Shown: piece by piece, positions 5,812 to 10,235 of the stretch
Numbering within the stretch: position 1 is the stretch's first letter
Layout of the letters: each line of letters opens with the position of its first letter
Source: Bacteroidota bacterium
GTDB lineage: Bacteria; Bacteroidota; Bacteroidia; Bacteroidales; B39-G9
Assembly (NCBI GenBank): GCA_003648455.1
Contig: QMPG01000089.1
Span: forward strand, 1-10,235
DNA length: 10,235 bases
Direction of reading: 5' to 3'
Program-made: the position numbers and the translations under genes
Notes under the pieces: generated by a model
Told to the model about the DNA's origin: nothing
Database searches by the model: none
Seen by the model: only the letters and a program-made list of their open reading frames with translations

Positions 5812-6651
5812 ATGAATTATATTGAACTCGATTGTAAAATTACACCTAATTCTCAAACTGCAGTTGAAATTTTTATTGCTGAATTGGGCTTGATTGAATT
5901 TGATAGTTTTGAAGAAACCAATAATGGTTTAAAAGCATATATTATTGACACTAAATTTGATGAGAATAATCTGAAAGAAGTTTTAAATAATATTAGCAAA
6001 GATTTATGTATTATTGAATACTCATACAAGTCAATAAAGAACAAAGATTGGAATGAAGTATGGGAAAGTAATTTTCCTTTTTCAGTTATTAATGACCAGT
6101 GCCTGATAAGAGCACCTTTTCATAAAGATACGCCTAAATTTAAATACGAAATAATTATTCAGCCCAAAATGGCTTTTGGAACAGGGCAGCATGAAACAAC
6201 TATCTTAATGATTGAGCAAATTTTGAACTTAGACTTGAATAATAAGTCGGTGCTTGATATGGGGTGTGGAACCGGTGTATTATCAATTTTGTCGTCGCTT
6301 AAAAGTGCTAAATCTATTATTGCAATCGATAATGATGAGTTTGCCTACAAAAACACTTTGGATAATATTAAAATAAATAATATTTGTAATGTAGATGTTT
6401 TTATGTCTGACATTGAGCTTGTTAATGACAAGTCGTTCGATATTATTCTTGCAAATATTAACAAAAATACAATATTGAAACACTTGCCATCTTATTCAGA
6501 ATCATTAAACCATGATGGGATAATAGTGTTGAGTGGTTTATTAAATTTTGATGCAGAAGAAATTAAAGTTGCTGCAATGAAAAACAATCTCAAGTTTATC
6601 GATTTAATCGAAAAAAATAATTGGGTATCTCTTAAGTTTGTTAAACATTAA
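5812..6651 (+). CDS. prmA: Ribosomal protein L11 methyltransferase
   Basis: 279 residues. PrmA trimethylates the N-terminus and lysine side chains of ribosomal protein L11 (uL11) using S-adenosylmethionine. The N-terminal substrate-recognition part (about 1-85) ends in the family block KDWNEVWESNF (78-88). The hinge and catalytic domain hold the hallmark FGTGQHETT (122-130), SAM motif I LDMGCGTGVLSI (148-159), an acidic residue after the second strand (AIDND, 171-175), and ANINKN (214-219), the NI-containing motif of this family. Length and order are normal for Bacteroidota PrmA. It follows tpiA by 60 bp, filled by a long stem-loop, and precedes the large exported-protein gene by 35 bp. The genes are likely co-transcribed at least in part. 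The modification is usually non-essential. Confidence 0.95.
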   Translation: MNYIELDCKITPNSQTAVEIFIAELGLIEFDSFEETNNGLKAYIIDTKFDENNLKEVLNNISKDLCIIEYSYKSIKNKDWNEVWESNFPFSVINDQCLIRAPFHKDTPKFKYEIIIQPKMAFGTGQHETTILMIEQILNLDLNNKSVLDMGCGTGVLSILSSLKSAKSIIAIDNDEFAYKNTLDNIKINNICNVDVFMSDIELVNDKSFDIILANINKNTILKHLPSYSESLNHDGIIVLSGLLNFDAEEIKVAAMKNNLKFIDLIEKNNWVSLKFVKH

Positions 6652-6679
6652 ACTTTTAACTTTCAACTTTACAACTTAT
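6649..6679. repeat. Heptamer tract AACTTTN after prmA
   Basis: AACTTTT (6651-6657), AACTTTC (6658-6664) and AACTTTA (6665-6671) are head to tail, followed after one base by AACTTAT (6673-6679). The tract begins within the prmA stop codon and fills most of the 35-bp gap before the next gene. The 15 bases at 6649-6663 are identical to 5786-5800 in the tpiA-prmA stem-loop. Confidence 0.65.
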
Positions 6680-6686
6680 CACATAT

Positions 6687-9600
6687 ATGAAACTTTTTAA
6701 GATAATTTTATCCTTTGTAATTTTTTATACTATCTCATTTAACAATTATGCTCAGAAAATAAAAAAGTTTACACCCGATACAGCAACTTACCTTGAAGAA
6801 TTAGAAAATTTCATGCAAAAAAATGACAAGAAAAAGGAAGTAGAAGAGCTTATTGAAAAATTTACAGTTATATGGTATACAAAAATTCCTGAAAACAGGA
6901 GAGCAAATATAATAAAGACATCAAATCTTTTTTTAAAAAAGCGAGCAAGAAATTTTCCTGAGTTTAATAATTACTTAAATTGTATAATGGCTTTCGCCAA
7001 TAGTTCGCTCGATACAAGTAATTATAGTGAGTGGGATAAGGGCATTGTATTTATGCTAAACGAAAATAAAATATATTTGTCAAAAATTAATGCCTACCTT
7101 AATTCTACACTTAGTTTGTTAAGTAATAATGTAATATATCAATCATCATCAACAAAATGGAAAGCAAGCAATAATAATTATTTGTTTAAGTTTGACAAAA
7201 CAATTGAAATTGAATTTAATGATATTGATTTAACTTGTTATGCATCAAAAGACAGTCTAAATATTTTTAAAACACAAGGTATTTATTATCCCTTACAAAA
7301 TAAATGGCACGGAAAAAATGGCATAGTTACATGGCAAAGAACAGGCTTGAATGTTGATTCTGTTCATGCAACACTTAAGAAATATATCATTTCAATGAAG
7401 ACTTCGAAATATGTAGCCGATTCTGTTGTTTTCATAAATAAAAATTATTTTGCTTCTCCGCTTTTAGGTAGATTAGAAGACAAAGTAACAGTTATTACAT
7501 CGCCTAAAAAGTCGAAATATCCACGTTTCGATTCATATACTAAGCGATTTAAAATTGATAATATTTTCGAAAACATTAATTATATAGGCGGATTTTCAAT
7601 GCAAGGATCAAAGTTTGTTGGTTCAGGTACTAAAGATCAAAAAGCAAATTTATTTATTTATCGTGATGTGAAAGTTGTAAAAGATAGCGTTTCTCATATC
7701 GAGAATGTTTTGTTTTTAAAAGCCGCCTCGCAATTTTTTGTTTTTCGAGAAAATCGTATCACAGGATTAAATACATCTGTAAGCTTACAATTAGATACAG
7801 ATTCAATTTATCATCCCGGCTTACTTTTCAGATATTATATTGATAAGCGAGAAGTTAATTTAATTAGAAATAACGACCCGGCTACAATGGCAAGAAGCCC
7901 ATATTTTGATACTTTTCATAAAGTAGACATCGATTGTGAATTGATGTCGTGGAAAATTGACGACCAAAAAATAGATATTACAATGCTTAAAGGTTCAAAT
8001 TATCATAAAGCAAAGTTTGAGTCGGCAAATTATTTTAGTGCAGACAGATATCAAAAACTTCAGGCAATGAATAGAATTCATCCGTATGTTGCCTTGCGCC
8101 GATTTGCAAAAAAATATGATAAAGAAGAATTTACTGCCGAAGAATTTGCAGATTTTATGCGATTATCATTACCTCAAATTCGCAAACTGCTTATTGAACT
8201 ATCGTTTGCAGGAATTATCGATTATGATGTTGATACTCAAATTGCCAGAATAAAACAGCGGTTATACGATTATCTGGATGCTGTAGTTGGTGATATTGAT
8301 TATGATATTATTGATTTTAATTCAGAAACAAAGGCTCCATTAAGCAATGCAACATTGAGTTTAATTAATTTTGATTTAAATATTTATGGTGTTCCTCAAA
8401 TTTTGGTTAGCGATTCACAAAATGTTATTTTTTACCCAAAACAATCAAAAATTACTTTAAAAAGAAACCGATATTTCGATTTTTCAGGAGTTGTTACAGC
8501 CGGCTTTTTCACTTACTACGGTCAAAATTTCACTTTTAATTACGACAAATTTAAAGTTGAACTTAATAAAGTTGACTCACTTCGTATTAAAGTAAAGGAT
8601 GAAATGGATGATTGGGGCAGAATGAAATTGAAAAATGTTCAATCTGTTATTGAAAATGTTACAGGAGATATTTTGATTGACAGTACAAATAATAAATCGG
8701 GCAATAAACATTATCCCAAATACCCGATTTTTACCAGTAAAGACACATCTTATGTTTATTACGACAAAAAGTCGATTCAAAAAGGTAAATATAAAAGAGA
8801 TAATTTTTATTTTAAAGTTGACCCATATACTATTGACAGTTTAAATAATTTTTCAATTGAGGGTATGGGATACGATGGGACTTTTTACTCAGGAGGAATA
8901 TTTCCGGAATTTAGAGAAAAATTGGTGTTACAAGCCGATAACTCTTTAGGTTTTACACACTCTACTCCCGAGGAGGGCTTTGCAATATTTAAAAGTAAAG
9001 GAAAATATTTTAACGAAATTTCGTTGAGTAATCATGGTTTAAGAGGAGGCGGAACAATTAACTATTTAACATCAACAACAACGTCTGAGGATTTCCTTTT
9101 TTATCCCGATTCAATGAATACTAAATCTCAAACTTTTAATATAAAAAAGCAAATTTCCGGAGTTAAATATCCTACTGTTAATTCAGATAGTGCTTATATT
9201 CATTGGGAACCATATAATGATATACTTTATGCAACAAGCAAAGAGAAACCTTTTGTTATGTTCGATAATCAAACTGATTTAGAAGGAGAATTAGAATATA
9301 AACCTACAGAATTAACAGGAAAAGGAAAGATGAATATCAAAAATGCTGTTTTGCATTCAAATTTGTATTCATATAAAGATGAATCTTTTAATTCAAATAC
9401 TGTAAGATTTGACGTTAGAACAGCTGACTTAAAAGATTTTTCTTTCAATTCCAATGAAGTTGAAGCCCACATTGATTTTGTTAGCAGAACAGGTAAATTT
9501 ATACCTAATAATGAAATTGCTTTTGTGAAATTCCCTCAAAATCAATTTGTTTCTCATGTAGACAGATTTTTATGGAGTATGGATAAACAAAAAATTGATA

Positions 9601-10235
9601 TGGAAACAGATATTCATATGCAAGTTATTGAGAGAGGGCAGCTTAGAACAGTAACTGTTGAGCAAGAAACACAAACACCTATTGGTTCGTTATTCTTATC
9701 AATCAATCCAAAACAAGATTCTTTAAATTTTATTGCACCTACTTCAAATTTCGACTTAAAAAAGAATATTATATTTACACATGATGTGAAATATGTTAAT
9801 GTTGCAGATGCAACAATATTACCGGGAGATGGAGACGTAACAATACAAAAAGAAGCAAAAATAAAAACTTTGTATAATGCTCATATTATTGCAAACAATA
9901 CTTCAAAATACCACAATTTTTATAATTCAGTTGTTAATATTTTTGGAAGAAAAAAATATAATGCATCCGGCGATTATGATTATTTAGAAGAAAATGGCAG
10001 AAAACATGTTATTAATTTCGATTTGATTGCAGTTGATACATCAGGACAAACTTTTGCAACAGGTAAAATTAAACAAATTCAGGATTTTAGTTTTAGTTCC
10101 GCTTTTTTATATAAAGGCGCTGTGAAATTGTATGCTAATAATAAATTATTAGCATTCGATGGTTCAGTAAAAATAACACATAATTGTAAGCAGATTGATA
10201 AAAATTGGGTGAAATTCGCAGCAGAAATTAATCCA
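6687..10235 (+). CDS. Large exported protein of unknown function, 3' end outside the window
   Basis: The frame from ATG 6687 stays open for 1183 codons to the window edge, so the C-terminus is missing. A signal peptide covers residues 1-22 (K-rich start, hydrophobic core, NNYA/QK cleavage site), so the product enters the periplasm or beyond. An alpha-helical N-terminal part (about 30-160) is followed by long beta-rich stretches with many Tyr/Phe/Asn residues. Residues 455-540 are instead helical and read like a winged helix (FTAEEF at 482, LPQIRKLLIEL). The later part has strand-rich blocks such as TGKGKMNIKNA (877-887), GKFIPNN (936-942), KFPQNQF (948-954) and FLWSMD (961-966). No enzyme motif, lipobox or sorting domain is visible. 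From memory it fits a conserved Bacteroidales family of roughly 1500 residues with no assigned function. It follows prmA by 35 bp. A role in envelope assembly is only a guess. Confidence 0.85.
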   Translation, partial: MKLFKIILSFVIFYTISFNNYAQKIKKFTPDTATYLEELENFMQKNDKKKEVEELIEKFTVIWYTKIPENRRANIIKTSNLFLKKRARNFPEFNNYLNCIMAFANSSLDTSNYSEWDKGIVFMLNENKIYLSKINAYLNSTLSLLSNNVIYQSSSTKWKASNNNYLFKFDKTIEIEFNDIDLTCYASKDSLNIFKTQGIYYPLQNKWHGKNGIVTWQRTGLNVDSVHATLKKYIISMKTSKYVADSVVFINKNYFASPLLGRLEDKVTVITSPKKSKYPRFDSYTKRFKIDNIFENINYIGGFSMQGSKFVGSGTKDQKANLFIYRDVKVVKDSVSHIENVLFLKAASQFFVFRENRITGLNTSVSLQLDTDSIYHPGLLFRYYIDKREVNLIRNNDPATMARSPYFDTFHKVDIDCELMSWKIDDQKIDITMLKGSNYHKAKFESANYFSADRYQKLQAMNRIHPYVALRRFAKKYDKEEFTAEEFADFMRLSLPQIRKLLIELSFAGIIDYDVDTQIARIKQRLYDYLDAVVGDIDYDIIDFNSETKAPLSNATLSLINFDLNIYGVPQILVSDSQNVIFYPKQSKITLKRNRYFDFSGVVTAGFFTYYGQNFTFNYDKFKVELNKVDSLRIKVKDEMDDWGRMKLKNVQSVIENVTGDILIDSTNNKSGNKHYPKYPIFTSKDTSYVYYDKKSIQKGKYKRDNFYFKVDPYTIDSLNNFSIEGMGYDGTFYSGGIFPEFREKLVLQADNSLGFTHSTPEEGFAIFKSKGKYFNEISLSNHGLRGGGTINYLTSTTTSEDFLFYPDSMNTKSQTFNIKKQISGVKYPTVNSDSAYIHWEPYNDILYATSKEKPFVMFDNQTDLEGELEYKPTELTGKGKMNIKNAVLHSNLYSYKDESFNSNTVRFDVRTADLKDFSFNSNEVEAHIDFVSRTGKFIPNNEIAFVKFPQNQFVSHVDRFLWSMDKQKIDMETDIHMQVIERGQLRTVTVEQETQTPIGSLFLSINPKQDSLNFIAPTSNFDLKKNIIFTHDVKYVNVADATILPGDGDVTIQKEAKIKTLYNAHIIANNTSKYHNFYNSVVNIFGRKKYNASGDYDYLEENGRKHVINFDLIAVDTSGQTFATGKIKQIQDFSFSSAFLYKGAVKLYANNKLLAFDGSVKITHNCKQIDKNWVKFAAEINP

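Noticed and set aside
8577..9472. Minus-strand open frames of about 67 codons within the large exported-protein gene
   Set aside because: They are antisense to a continuous long frame with a signal peptide and have no recognisable content.
1..10235. Defence system, prophage, integron or secondary-metabolite cluster
   Set aside because: Every gene can be assigned to housekeeping or envelope categories or to the one unknown exported protein; no nuclease, toxin, integrase, transposase or synthase motif was seen.

Overview
The window looks like chromosomal DNA from a Bacteroidota bacterium, probably Bacteroidales or Marinilabiliales-like. The DNA is strongly AT-rich. Starts lack Shine-Dalgarno sequences. 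Two intergenic regions carry the Bacteroidota -7 motif TAnnTTTG. One lipoprotein has an acidic surface-export signal right after its lipid-bearing cysteine, and the gene types fit the phylum. No phage, plasmid, insertion sequence, CRISPR or defence genes are visible.

Layout. Positions 1-483 are non-coding and hold a chain of short, perfect inverted repeats. Two 145-bp units lie 213 bp apart in direct orientation, and unrelated hairpins lie between and after them. The last hairpin is a likely terminator for the next gene. Positions 484-1719 (minus) encode a serpin lipoprotein predicted to sit on the cell surface. A 175-bp divergent region with a promoter candidate and a hairpin separates it from an ECF sigma factor (1895-2470, plus). 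The sigma gene overlaps by ATGA the next gene (2467-3852, plus), which joins a short anti-sigma-like cytoplasmic head, one membrane helix, a Lys/Asn-rich linker and an outer-membrane beta-barrel-like domain. Convergent to this pair is a membrane methyltransferase of the isoprenylcysteine methyltransferase/PEMT superfamily (3880-4620, minus). Its closest functional precedent may be the lipid A phosphate methyltransferase LmtA. After a 369-bp AT-rich gap come tpiA (4990-5751), prmA (5812-6651) and a very large exported protein (6687 to the window edge, 1183 codons and still open), all plus and closely spaced.

How the genes relate. tpiA (glycolysis) and prmA (ribosomal protein L11 methylation) are housekeeping genes. 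The large exported protein behind them looks like a conserved but uncharacterised Bacteroidales family. The left half has an envelope theme: a surface protease inhibitor, a sigma factor with a trans-envelope partner, and a membrane methyltransferase. Whether the sigma pair controls its neighbours cannot be read from the sequence. The items most worth a second look are the sigma/anti-sigma-barrel fusion, the hairpin array, the large exported protein with an internal winged-helix-like segment, and the heptamer-based repeats in the tpiA-prma-large gene spacers.
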